DNA of 64,000 nt, taken from contig JAEUWY010000006.1 of the NCBI GenBank assembly GCA_022059125.1, positions 868,001-932,000 of the forward strand, written 5' to 3'. The DNA is from Corynespora cassiicola (Eukaryota; Ascomycota; Dothideomycetes; Pleosporales; Corynesporascaceae). Shown here one piece after another: positions 1 through 10,444 of this stretch; the stretch's first letter is position 1; the number at the start of each line of letters is the position of its first letter. The notes beneath the pieces were generated by a model. That model was not told the DNA's origin. It made no database searches and saw only the letters and a program-made list of their open reading frames with translations. A program made the translations under genes and the position numbers.

Positions 1-2
1 CC

Positions 3-2070
3 TTTGAGAATGTCGTCCTCCCCGTCGCCTACGACGACAACAAGATGGCCATCGAGTCCCACATCATTGGCTTCTACCAGGCTGTGTCCACCGACCAGAA
101 GTTGCGCGATGCCTCCACCGAGGCTGAGAAGCTGTTGGACGACTTTGGCATCGAGTCGAGCATGCGGGAGGATGTCTTCGGGCTCGTCGACGCTGTGCTG
201 AAGAAGGACGAGAAGCTCCAGCCCGAGTCGCAACGTCTGCTTGAGAAGGATCACAAGTCGTACATTAGGAACGGTCTCAGCCTGCCCGCGGGCCCCAAGC
301 GCGACCGCTTCAAGGAGATCAAGAAGCGCTTGAGCGAGATTAGCATTGCGTTCCAGAAGAACCTCAATGAGGAGCAGGGTGGTCTCTGGTTCACACCTGA
401 GGAGCTCGACGGCGTGCCAGACGACCTCGTGTCTTCGCTGAAGAAGGGCGAGGGCGAGAACGAGGGCAAGATTTGGCTCACGTTCAAGTACCCGGATCTT
501 TTCCCCACGCTGAAGTACGCAAACAACGCCGAGACGCGCAAGCGCGTCTTTGTCGAGAACGAGAACAAGTGCAACCAGAACGTGCCTTTGTTCCGTGAGG
601 CAATCCTCCTCCGTGACGAGGCGGCCCGCCTGCTCGGCTACAAGAACCATGCCGAGTTCCGGATAGAGGACAAGATGGCCAAGACGCCCAAGACTGTGGA
701 AGACTTCCTGGGTGACTTGCGGACTCGCCTTGCCCCTGGTGGCAAGAAGGAGATTGAGAAGCTGCTCGAGCTCAAGCAAAAGGATCTCAAGGAGCGCAAG
801 ATCGAGGATGGAACGGCCTCTCAGTACTTCCTCTGGGATCACCGCTACTACGATCGTCTGCTGCTCGAGCAGGACTACCAGCTCGACCACCAGGTCATTG
901 CAGAGTATTTCCCTCTGCAGACTACCATCCAGGGCATGCTCAAGATCTTTGAGGAGCTCTTCGGCTTGGTCTTTGTCGAGATTGTTGGCGACGACCGCAC
1001 GGCTCTCGCTGACGGTGGCAAGGGCTCTGATATCGTATGGCACGAGGATGTCCAGGTCTTCAGCGTCTGGGACGACGAGGCTGAGGGATCTGAGTTCGTC
1101 GGCTACCTGTACCTTGATCTCTTCCCCCGTGATGGAAAGTACGGACACGCTGCCAACTTCAACCTCCAGCCCGGCTACATTGATGAGAACGGAAAGCGTC
1201 GTTACCCCGCTACCGCCCTTGTGTGCAACTTCTCCAAGCCCACCCCTAAGAAGCCTTCGCTTCTCAAGCATGACGAAGTTGTCACGCTTTTCCACGAGCT
1301 CGGTCACGGCATCCACGACCTTGTGTCGCGGACGACTTACTCCCGCTTCCACGGCACAAACACCGTCCGCGATTTCGTCGAAGCCCCTAGCCAGATGTTG
1401 GAGAACTGGTGCTGGACTCCTTCGCAGCTCCGCTCTCTCTCCCACCACTACTCTTACCTGTCTCCAGAGTACGAGGCTGCGTACAAGGAGTCAGCGGCCA
1501 CTGACAAGAAGCCTTCGGAACAGATTCCTCATTCGCTGATTGCCAACTTGATTAGCACAAAGCATGTCAATGACGCCCTATTCAACCTGCGACAGCTCCA
1601 CTTTGGAATCTTCGACATGACGGTGCACACACCTGCTAGCCACGAGGAAGTCGAGAAGTTGGACATCACCTCGACGTACAACAGGCTCAGGCATGAGATT
1701 AGTCAGTTGGATGGCCCCGAGACGCTTGACAAGAAGGGTGACTGGACATGGGGTAATGGCCAGGCTACCTTTGGTCATTTGATTGGAGGATACGATGCTG
1801 GGTAAGTTTTTGTCTTGGTTCCTTGATACTTTCGAATATAGGCTAACATTGCACAGCTACTACGGCTACCTCTCATCGCAGGTCTACTCTACTGACATGT
1901 TCTACACGGTCTTCAAGGACGAACCCATGAATGGCAAAGAAGGCCGCCGGTACAGGCACACCGTCCTCGAGCGGGGTGGCAGCAAGGAGGAAATGGACAT
2001 TTTGGAGGAGTTCTTGGGTAGGAAACCCAGTACCGAGGCGTTCTACAAGGAACTCGGTATTGCCAAATAG
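3..2070 (+). CDS. M3 family metallopeptidase (thimet oligopeptidase/saccharolysin type), 5' partial
   Basis: A zinc oligopeptidase that cleaves short peptides, usually in the cytosol or mitochondria. The frame is open from base 3, so the N-terminus lies left of the window. The M3 zinc motif HELGHGIHD is encoded at 1293-1319: two zinc His with the catalytic Glu between them. The third zinc ligand is the Glu at 1380-1382 in VEAPSQMLENW. A 55-nt intron (1802-1856, GTAAGT..ACAG) splits a Gly codon; the last exon (1857-2070) carries the conserved YYGYLSSQVYSTDMF stretch and ends in TAG. About 657 codons are visible, close to the roughly 700 residues usual for the family. Both splice sites keep frame. 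Family assignment is secure; choosing between saccharolysin-like and MepB-like naming is not possible here. Confidence 0.95.
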
Positions 2071-2439
2071 AGGATGAGTAAACTAGAGGGGTCGATTTTG
2101 TGGGCGACGAGCCCGGTGCATTGCATGGCCGTAGATGTCTTGTTTAGCACGTGTACAAATGCATTATTTCACAACACGTAAACACCACCCACGCCATGCC
2201 CTGTTTAGCGCGTGCTCCTCGAGACGAATGCTCCCGTCTCGAGTCCCGCCCACCGTCTAGACCCTCCGAACCCCGTACCCACGTGACGGACTATCCCGCA
2301 TTTACCCCACCGGCATACCCAAAACAGGAATCCCATCTCCTCATGCTCGCCCCCTCTCATCCCGACCGACACTGAACTTATCCGAACACGCAATTGACAC
2401 CACCATATAATCCTCCGCGTCTCCCCCCCCCTTGCCAAA
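2071..2439. other. intergenic, 3' of the M3 peptidase and promoter of the next gene
   Basis: No coding region is convincing here. The stretch becomes rich in C and CA just before the next ATG (run of C near 2426-2433), as is common in fungal leaders. Confidence 0.5.
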
Positions 2440-2793
2440 ATGACACCGCCGAAACGCGCTCTCTTCAGCCTCAACATCGACTCCAACGCCGAGCACATTT
2501 ACCAGCGCGTCGACGACCACAACAACGACAAGCACAAGGTGCTCGAGACATCCGGCCCCGTCCACGGCAGCACCAACCTCCAGCTCGTCACTCGCCCCTT
2601 TGAAAAGGCCGTCGAACGATCCATCGAACGCATTGTAGACGGGAAGCACGTCGCCGACGCAGAGGGCGACATCACATACGAGACGCACCAGTCCGTCAAC
2701 GGGGAATCTCCACGCCGCAGCACAAAGACGGTGCACGTCAAGAAGAAGGGGAAACAGAGTGTCGAGGAGCAGTACGATACTTCGGACCTGTAG
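2440..2793 (+). CDS. small hydrophilic protein of unknown function (117 aa)
   Basis: Single-exon gene with ATG in a good context (CAAAATG). I do not recognise the family. The protein has no signal peptide or membrane segment. It is charged throughout, with a central helix-like stretch (FEKAVERSIERIVDGKHV), a Lys-rich patch near residue 100 (HVKKKGKQ) and an acidic end (EEQYDTSDL). It sits between two solid plus-strand genes with separate promoters. Codon use resembles its neighbours, which supports a real gene, but homology is not shown by the sequence alone. Confidence 0.6.
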   Translation: MTPPKRALFSLNIDSNAEHIYQRVDDHNNDKHKVLETSGPVHGSTNLQLVTRPFEKAVERSIERIVDGKHVADAEGDITYETHQSVNGESPRRSTKTVHVKKKGKQSVEEQYDTSDL

Positions 2794-2908
2794 TCGTAGT
2801 TCTTTTACGAGCGCTTGTCCACTTACCCTACGAGCTTTGGATTGCTGTGAACATCTCAAGTGGGCAAACAATCAGGTTCCGCAACACCAACCGCGTAATA
2901 CGTCATTA

Positions 2909-2922
2909 CCCCCCCCCCCCCC
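2909..2922. repeat. poly-C tract in the isomerase promoter
   Basis: Fourteen C in a row, followed by a CT-rich leader and an A-run directly before the ATG at 2987. It is a probable promoter element or slippage-prone tract. Confidence 0.7.
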
Positions 2923-2986
2923 TTTTCTCTCCCTCCCGCAAAACCACCAAAAGAACATATCGAGAATAAGAAAGCAATAAAAAAAA

Positions 2987-3499
2987 ATGTCGGACCCCAC
3001 CCCCCTCCGCCTCGCCATCGGCTGCGACGACGCCGGCGTCTCGTACAAGAAAGCCATCATCAAGGACCTCGAATCGGACCCGCGCGTCGCCAGCGTGACC
3101 GACGTGGGCGTGCCCGAGTCGTCGGACAAGACGGCGTACCCGCACGTCGCCGTGGACGCGGCCAAGCTCGTGGCCGACGGCAAAGCGGATCGCGCCATCC
3201 TCATCTGCGGCACGGGCTTGGGCGTCGCCATCTCGGCGAACAAGGTGCCGGGCATCCGCGCCGTCACGGCGCACGACAGCTTCTCGGTCGAGAGGGCGAT
3301 TTTGAGTAACGATGCGCAGGTGCTGTGTATGGGAGAGCGCGTTGTGGGCATCGAGTTGGCGAGGAGGCTGGTCAAGGAGTGGTTGGGGTATAGGTTTGAT
3401 CAGTCGAGTGCGAGTGCGAAGAAGGTGGCGGCTATCATGGAGCATGAGAAGAAGAACTTTGCTGGGTTGGTTGCGGATCAGGGGAAGACGAGCTGTTAG
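2987..3499 (+). CDS. RpiB/LacAB-family sugar-phosphate isomerase, EryI-like (170 aa)
   Basis: An aldose-ketose isomerase of the bacterial-type ribose-5-phosphate isomerase B fold, acting on phosphorylated sugars in the cytosol. Visible marks are the N-terminal strand with GCDDAG (residues 12-17) and the active-site Cys74 in [16 protein letters not shown]. The residue pair His96-Asp97 lies in [10 protein letters not shown], and MGERVVG follows. The [13 protein letters not shown] stretch resembles the D-erythrulose-4-phosphate isomerase (EryI) branch more than classical RpiB. Erythritol-type catabolism is therefore a possible role, but substrate is inference. Length is close to the usual 150-160. 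No other sugar-pathway gene lies next to it. Single exon, ATG in an A-rich context. Confidence 0.9.
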   Translation: MSDPTPLRLAIGCDDAGVSYKKAIIKDLESDPRVASVTDVGVPESSDKTAYPHVAVDAAKLVADGKADRAILICGTGLGVAISANKVPGIRAVTAHDSFSVERAILSNDAQVLCMGERVVGIELARRLVKEWLGYRFDQSSASAKKVAAIMEHEKKNFAGLVADQGKTSC

Positions 3500-3522
3500 C
3501 TTGCTTGCTTGCTTGCTTGCTT
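3499..3522. repeat. (GCTT)6 microsatellite
   Basis: Six exact GCTT units that begin on the last base of the isomerase stop codon, so they fall in its 3' UTR. Confidence 0.9.
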
Positions 3523-3932
3523 GGAGAGTGGTATTTTCTTGTGTGGCCAGAAAAGCGAATTGGGAGTAAAATAGACAGCTTGTGTAGCTTTTCCACGAGT
3601 TAATGAAGACAATCGTTTACGAGCGATCATTGGGATAGTGGTGGATTGGGGTGTAATCGTACAGCTTTTTATTATGGCGTGGTAATGTTGCGGGTTCTAG
3701 GGTATATCCTCCTTCTTGCCCCCTCATCGTCGACCGATGGACGAATGTTCCATGTATCAATCAGCAATGCATCTCGTCAACTCCCTATCCCGTCCAACGC
3801 CACTTCGCCGACAGCACCTTAGGCGTTCCAATGACATACGCTCAGCAGCTAACCAAGTAAATATCGTTGGATGCACGAGGTATTGGCGAGGATGCGTATC
3901 AACGGAGTAGAGACTGGGCCCGAACAGCCAAA
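3523..3932. other. intergenic between convergent genes
   Basis: Holds the 3' ends of the plus-strand isomerase and the minus-strand rhodanese. I see no further gene. Confidence 0.5.
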
Positions 3933-4586
3933 TCAGTACCCAAACTCCCAAATGTCCTTCTGATACCCCTCCGTCAACCTCTTATCCTCACCATACTTTT
4001 CCTGCCACTGCGTAAACCCCCCCTGCAACACCAAAACCTTCTGACTCTTTTCCCTCTTCTTCCCTCCCTCCTCTGCACCCTCCTCAACGACCCCCTTACT
4101 CTCCGTCTCACTCCCAGGATCCAACCTCCTCTTCTCCCTCAAATACCTCAACGCCGCACTCGGTCCCCGCTGCTGACTCAACGCGCAGTGAAAAACCACA
4201 ACCTCCTTGTCCTTGAGGTTGCGCACGAGCTCAGGCGTTTTGTAGTCCAGCTCCGACGAGGGCACCCACGTCGACCCGCGAATGTGCCCGCCGATGTGGT
4301 CCGAATCGCGCACGTCGACGACGGCGATGTTGGGCGGGAGGCCCGGCGCGGAGGATGTGGAGAGGATGCGCTGGGAGAGGTCTTCGCGCGTGATGTATTC
4401 GAGGGACGAGAGTGTGATGTCGGACATTTTGGTGGGGCCCGTGGTGGGGTGGTGGTGGTGGTGTGTGTTGCGGCGGTTCTGGTACGCGTAGAGGGAGATG
4501 GCGTCCATGCAACGGGGCGTGTTTGGTGGATAGAGCGCGGTTCTGCGGATGCAGGGAGAGAGGTGGAGGATGGTGCGGGGGTGCAT
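3933..4586 (-). CDS. Rhodanese/Cdc25-type phosphatase-like protein (217 aa, or 164 aa from an inner ATG)
   Basis: A single rhodanese-like domain of the Cdc25/Ych1/arsenate-reductase group. Counting from the inner ATG at 4427, the domain has VVDVRDSDHIGGHIRGS (residues 36-52) and the catalytic loop FHCALSQQRGPSAA, with Cys81 and Arg87 forming the CX5R signature of phosphatases and arsenate reductases. A disordered E/K-rich insert (GVVEEGAEEGGKKREKS) lies before the last strand VLVLQGG. The inner ATG (ACCAAAATG) has the better start context. The longer form from 4586 adds 53 Arg/His-rich residues that are almost free of acidic residues, which resembles a mitochondrial presequence. Function as phosphatase or arsenate reductase is inferred from the loop. 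Confidence 0.88.
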   Translation of the reverse strand: MHPRTILHLSPCIRRTALYPPNTPRCMDAISLYAYQNRRNTHHHHHPTTGPTKMSDITLSSLEYITREDLSQRILSTSSAPGLPPNIAVVDVRDSDHIGGHIRGSTWVPSSELDYKTPELVRNLKDKEVVVFHCALSQQRGPSAALRYLREKRRLDPGSETESKGVVEEGAEEGGKKREKSQKVLVLQGGFTQWQEKYGEDKRLTEGYQKDIWEFGY

Positions 4587-5209
4587 AGGCTCGGGAGGAG
4601 CTGAAGAACGGGAGAGGAGCGCGGTGGGGCTATCTGGTCAGCTATCGAGAGAGAGCGGGGACCTGGACCAGGATCTGTGGCCTTCCGCGATAGCGCGATG
4701 GCACGTGATTTGCATTACTGACCTCTGGATTGCGATACGCGAGCACTTGCTCTGTAGCATAGGCATTGGACAGGATTGATTCCTTGAGTAGATGATTCAA
4801 AAAATATGTCAGCTATAATTACACGTCTGACATGCGTTTGCGGCAGACGAAAGTGTTACCCGAAATAGACATTCATTAAATATGAAGCCGTGGTGGTTAT
4901 AGTGATACACCGAGTAAGTTCCTTGGGTGAAAACCCTTAAATACGCTTTTGAATCCACCAATAATAGATCCATGGATGCCCTAGAGATTGTAAAACAGCC
5001 CATGGTGGTACTGATGAGTTTGAACGCTCCCTCGCGCTCCTGGTCCGCTTATACGCTACACAGTAGCAATCATGCTCCGCTACCCATGTTGAAAGAACGC
5101 GCTATTGAGCCCCGCTTTGAAAAATACCGTTGTGAAAAGCCTCGAGGTCGCCGTTAATGCCAAAGAAGGTATACCTTAAATCACCCATTCGTCAGTATCG
5201 TGTGCGTCA
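4587..5209. other. intergenic
   Basis: Promoter of the rhodanese gene (left part) and 3' flank of the minus-strand regulator (right part). No gene or repeat stands out; 4780-5000 is AT-richer. Confidence 0.5.
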
Positions 5210-8200
5210 TCAAGCGGTAAAGGCGGTCGATTGTGAGTTGAGAATATTCAGGAAATCCGACGTATCGCCTGTGGAATTTTGGAAAAAAGCATACCAGTCC
5301 TCTACATTCAGCGTGGTGGGAACGATCGGATTCTGACGTCCGTTGCTGCTGCTACTCCAGGCATCTTCGGTAGCAGCACCCTGTTGGTTTTGGGCCATCA
5401 TGTCCATTTGCTGTGCCCATGCCTGGGGATCGTTCTGGTCGAAGCCTTGCATTGGCATTGATTGCGGATTCGGCACTTGTTGCTGAGATGCTGATTGAGA
5501 CGGCATGTTTGAATTGTGAGGATGCATCGCCATCGACTGCGGTCGAGACAAGGCAGGATCGACGAGGCTATGGTGTTGCACGGGCGATACTGCGGGGAAG
5601 TTGACTTGGGTGTCAGCCGGGAATAACTGGTCAGGCTGGAAGTTTTGCCAAAGATCCTGGGAGATGTTTGGAGAGTTTCGGGTGACCAAAAATAGTTCAG
5701 GAGGTGTTCCAGGGTAGGAGTACGATGGATTGAATGGTGTCGTAGGACGTGTGCCCGACCGCGATGGGCCCATGAAGGCATCGTTGTTCTGGCGGCTCAT
5801 CTGGGGAGATCCGGCCGTAATTTGCGGCATTTGCTGCTGTTGTGACTGCTGAGGCAGCTCTCGTGACGGCGTAACTGCCGGAGTCTGTGGCCGTGATCGC
5901 TCGTATGAAACTTGAGGCGCAGGAGGTCCACCCGAGAATCCCAAATCCATATCGTCGAACTTCCGCTTTGGTGCCTCCTGGGCAGGCTTGGGGGCTGGAG
6001 GAGGTCCGGCAGAGTGCTTGTTCTTCTGGTGGCGTTTGCCCGCCGCCTTCTGCAGCCGCTCTTCCAAGTGCTTGTTACCTAGAATTGACTCGAATAGAGT
6101 GTGGACCATTTTAGCGACAAGCCAGACTTTGGAGACCTCTTTCAGTGCATCCATACAGACTTGGAGTCGCTGCTCAGTCGCAGAAACAATGGACTTGTTC
6201 GACGATCGCATCTGGTACACGTGCATGATGAGAGCCGAGAACAAGCTGTAGACAATAAAGGCAGGCGTATAGCGCAGTTCATCATGTGCACGCAGGTTCT
6301 CGATTATGGAGGTAATCATTCCAGCGGCTTGGTAGGCAATGTTGCGAGACGGATAAGCATGCTCCTCGAATCCATTGAGCGCGTTCGTTTTGGGCGAGCC
6401 AGCGGGTGGCATGTGGGCGCGATGCAGCAGGCAAAGCGTAGTACTGCATGTGGTCAGTATTTGGTTGAGCAATGTACAGTCTTACATACTAGTAATTTGA
6501 GTGCAAGAGAGCGGCCCAGAAGTGGTGCCGGGACCTGTCCCACTGGACCTCTGGAGGGCAATGCTGCAGCCAATCTGCAAGTGCCATATCACTGTGCGTA
6601 AGGTCGATGGCATTGGTTCGGCGATACTTGGAGGCCACCGAGTATTGCTGCGAAAGGACCAGCCCCATGATCTCACAAAGCTTGACGTAGTTGATGAAAA
6701 AGTGAACGTGAACCGGGTCCGGCGGATACTCTGCCGGTCGCTCTGTTTCGTCCTCGATGAAGTCATCTTCGGAGATCATTTCAACGTCGGAATCCTCGGG
6801 ATTGATGGCAACCGGTCTTCCGAGGGCAACTGCTACCGAACGGTCTCGCGAGAAGAGCGTCCACCAGATGCGCTTCCAAAGACGCTTGTCTGACTTGCTC
6901 AATTGCGACCCCTCAACGCTGTATGTGTCAGCTGCCGTTCAAGATATGGGCCAATTCGGTTACCTTCGATGCATGCCAGAACCTTGGGCTACTACAATAC
7001 CCACGCGGGTCCAGTAGAAGACATTCTTAGTGACATCTTTTGGCCAGTCAGTTCTCTGCATGGTCAGGTTTGGATAGCATAGCGGCCATTACCTTCTGGT
7101 CCTTCCCAGTACCAGCCCATGAGAATGACCGACTGGACAATCGTGACTCTGTCATCCTCGTAGTTTGCATCGTACAGGGCCTTTGCACGCTTGTAGAAGG
7201 TCATGGCGGCGGGCGTGGTCGATCCGTTCGAGTCCATGAGCTGGGGGTTGGTGCAAACGCGGGATCCTGCGAGCAATATGGCCTGCAAGAGGAGCAACGA
7301 GGGTGGATTCTTCGTGTCCCGGTACTGGCGCATGAAACGGCTCTTGTTGATGACGGGTACTACTGGAGCTACCCACTTGAAGAAGGCCTCGACGAGTTCG
7401 TCGCACAGGGATCGTGGGGGCAGGAGGAAAGCGCCCCTCTGGTGGAGGATCTCAATCTCCATGTTGTCGAGCTCGTTGACGCGGGCCTTTGCGCCCCGGA
7501 CATTCTCGGGTAGCGGGTAGTGGACGACGTCGGTAGTGCCATAGCGATCGTGGACGAGGAGGGACAAGTTGGAGGACTCTCCCAGGTATGCGACGCGGCC
7601 GGCTTCCTTGATCGGGGCCCTGGCAAACTTGGGCTTCATGAACTGCACATATGTTCCATTGTGAGTGGCTTGTTGAGCTGCATAGGCATTCGACACGGAT
7701 GCTGAGGGGGTGCCGTCCGGGGAGTTGTATACCGTAGTCTTCTCTCGTGGGGCAGCGCCGTCACCCGAGGGCGCGGTGCTTGGGGCGGGCGACCTGTCAT
7801 CGCTGTCGCCGCGCTCGCTATAATGCACGTCAGTTGCGGCTCGCGATGGCAGCTGCAGGGGCAGTAGGGCCGTTACCTGTCCGCATCCTTTGCCTTTGCG
7901 GCCTGCGTCTTCTTGCGCTTGGGCGTGGGGATGCGGCACTCGATGGAGAAAGCGGTGCAGTTTGTGCAGGGCACACCGAGGCTCGCGGCATCGCAGCGCA
8001 CCTGGGCAGGCAGTTAGGCTCGGTGCTGAGGGGACTCCGCGGCGCGTCGTCGCTGCAAACTCACTTTTCGTGCATGGCAAGCTGTTGGTCGCGGTGGTTA
8101 GCAAGCGGTTCAATCGACCTCGGTGCCGAGGCAATTTGGTTTGGATAAGTGAACATCGGGCAACATAAGACCACAAGACGTCGCGGCGCCCTCGAGGAGT

Positions 8201-8476
8201 CGCTCGCGGCTCGGGCAGGGGGAAAGGGGGCTCCACTCACTCTCGCATGCCCGGCTGGCGCGCTGGCGTCTGAAGGACTGGTGTCCCGGCTGCTGAGAGG
8301 GCCTGTGGGAGTGAGCAAGACGGATCTCCAGCCAGCGCAGGGCGGCGGGAGGGCCCGCACTGCAGCGACGAGGCAACAACGTACGGCGCGGGATTCGGTT
8401 GACTGGCACTGGTGGGCTGCGCGGCCAGGGGCGGGGGCGCAGGCGCGGATGCGATGAAGCTGTGCTCGCCCGACAT
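5210..8476 (-). CDS. Zn2Cys6 transcription factor with fungal-specific domain, CTF1-beta/AmdR-like (918 aa, 8 exons)
   Basis: DNA-binding regulator of the class that includes cutinase/fatty-acid activators and AmdR. Exons on the minus strand: 8476-8385, 8302-8241, 8081-8065, 8001-7877, 7817-7093, 7036-6964, 6918-6490, 6443-5210; every join keeps phase. The zinc cluster is C50-x2-C53-x6-C60-x8-C69-x2-C72-x6-C79, followed by the basic PTPKRKK. It is assembled from three exons, one of only 17 nt. The middle homology region is visible as ILMGWYWEGPED..FYWTRVG..VAQGSGMHRS and RLWKRIWWTLFSRDRSVAVALGRP. The C-terminal 250 residues are Gln/Pro/Ser-rich and disordered. One acceptor (exon 6) is AAG rather than YAG. 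Start at 8476 was chosen because it opens the frame reaching the cluster; an upstream start is possible. Target genes are unknown. Confidence 0.9.
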
Positions 8477-9258
8477 GCTGCTCACTGGGCGGGTGCAGTG
8501 CTCGAGGTCGTAGGGGAGGCTGTAGGCACGCGGGCGTTGTGAGCGATGCTGCGCTGCGGGATAGCAGCGCCCGCCGAGAGGCTAGTGGCTGGCCAGGTCG
8601 AGGTGTGTGGTGGATGATCGATTCAAAACCGTGACATCTGAAACTGACACGGCTTTTGCTTTTCTTTGTCGCTGGGCGCCGTTTGGTGACGGTCGGAGCG
8701 GCAAGGCTGCACGCAATGCGCTGCATTCCGCCTGTCCTCTGCCTCCTCGGCGCCCCGGGGCCCAGGAGCCCAGGAGCGCAGGAGCGCGAGGCCTCCTTTG
8801 TTGGACTGGACCCCGCTGCCGCGCTGCCTGCGAACTGGCACTGACGAACTGGGAAAAGCCACACCGCCGGTGCTAGCCCTGACAGACAACGTCGAGCAGG
8901 CCCGTCCTGTCCGTCCCGTTTCCATTAGAACGCCCTGCGCCTGATTGGTGGGCCATTTGTCTAGAGAGGTTTCATCCTGCCTGCGCATCATGCAGCACTC
9001 CAGGGCTGCTGTCCGATCGTCCATCTATAGAGAGATGCCGTGCCCGTGCCATTTCTCCGTGCATTCGGCATCTGCGCGATGCGAGGCGTCACGTATGGGC
9101 ACGCGCTAGGTTTAGTTTCCTTGTGTTGCCGTTTTCAAACTCTATGTACCTGACTGCCTCTGCTGCCCCTGCCCCCCCCTCCCTTCTATTTCCCTTCTCC
9201 ACATTTATCGTAAGCAGCCCTAATGAATTGAAAACTTGGGATACTGCGATCGGCACCC
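8477..9258. other. intergenic, regulator promoter
   Basis: Upstream region of the Zn2Cys6 gene and 3' flank of the Nudix gene. A CCCAGGAGC-like short repeat occurs near 8756-8785. No gene seen. Confidence 0.5.
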
Positions 9259-9858
9259 TCACGACGGGGCTCCCTCGCGCCGCAGCCGAAAGGCGTCCAG
9301 CTTGATGGCCTTGCTCGGGGAGGAGACGTAGCGAAGCGCAACCTCTCCCACCCGATCCGCCGTCACCTCGCCCTCGGTCGCATACAGATATGCTTGGTGC
9401 TCCGCCGGGTCCAGCGCAACCGTATCCAAGCTCTTGACCTCCATTTCGAAGGTGAGCTTGAGACAGCGCATCTCGGTTCCCGTCTGTTTGTTGGTGCTTG
9501 TCCATCCAAACTCGCCCACCTTCCTGACTACTCGCGTTGCCTCCAGCCCTGCCTCTTCTTTCAACTCCCTGGCTGCCGCGTGCAAAATGGTCTCATCTGG
9601 CTCGTCGACTCCGCCCCCCGGGATCTCCTGGCCAATGTAGTTAGTACTATTTCACCCCAAAGTGAAGGGCGGTGCATGTACCCAGAGGTTTGGAAAAGCC
9701 TTTTCGTCCGCTGCTCGCTGGACGAGGAGCAGCTTGCCATCGCTGTCAAAGACCACGATCCCAGTCACAAGCGCTTGGTATTGGGGATTTCGTGCATAGA
9801 AGTCCTTCTCTGGGACAGCGTACTCTTCCAGAGACTTGGGATACTCTAATGTCGACAT
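9259..9858 (-). CDS. Nudix hydrolase (181 aa, 2 exons)
   Basis: Hydrolyses a nucleoside diphosphate linked to another moiety; the exact substrate cannot be read from sequence. Exons 9858-9682 and 9627-9259, with a 54-nt intron (GTACAT..CCAG) in phase 0. The Nudix box is complete across the second exon: G65-x5-E71-x7-R79-E80-L-K-E83-E84-A-G-L, with the two metal-binding Glu present. The N-terminal half has the usual strands (ALVTGIVVFDSDGKLLLVQRA). No targeting signal is obvious from this start; an upstream in-frame ATG at 10071 would add 71 residues and looks unlikely. It is transcribed away from the next plus-strand gene across a shared promoter. Confidence 0.92.
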
Positions 9859-10444
9859 TGGTGTAGAAGCAATACTGCTTGGGTATGTGTGGGCGCAGAA
9901 GATGTAATACGGATGGCAAGGGACTTGTGAATCCAGAAAAAGGGCAAACACTTCCGCAACCAGAGCTTTTGGTATAGTAGTTTGCTGCCTTGAGCGCCCG
10001 AATCCTGCTGCCTTGGGTTGCTGAGGCTTGCTCTCTGCTAGCTTAAGCCCTTCAGCCACGCCACAAGGCAAACTTCGCTTCAGATGCTGAACAAAACCTA
10101 AAAACTATCATTCGCCTTATCAACGGGCTCAGAAAGGATTTTTTGTATACTCGACCGAAGCTGATTAAGTCTGTCCAACGGGTACACGGCATGGTTGTCC
10201 CTACTTTGAGTCAATCACAGCACGTCACGTGTCTGCAGTGAAAATAAGCTTTTGACGATCTGACTAGCCTATTTGGGGCTGGCGCGAACCGCAACCTAAT
10301 GAAACCACAACATGAACTACGCGCTTTTGAGCCCGCGGCACGTCGCGATACCCCACGACAACCTCGCATCCTCCCGCAAACACACTCGTTCAACTGCGCA
10401 AACCCTGCAGCATTGTTAAAAGATTCGGGCGATCGTATACCACC
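9859..10444. other. divergent promoter region
   Basis: Separates the minus-strand Nudix gene from the plus-strand gene at 10445. A CACGTCACGTG-like stretch is seen near 10221-10231 (core CACGTG), a possible bHLH site. Confidence 0.4.
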
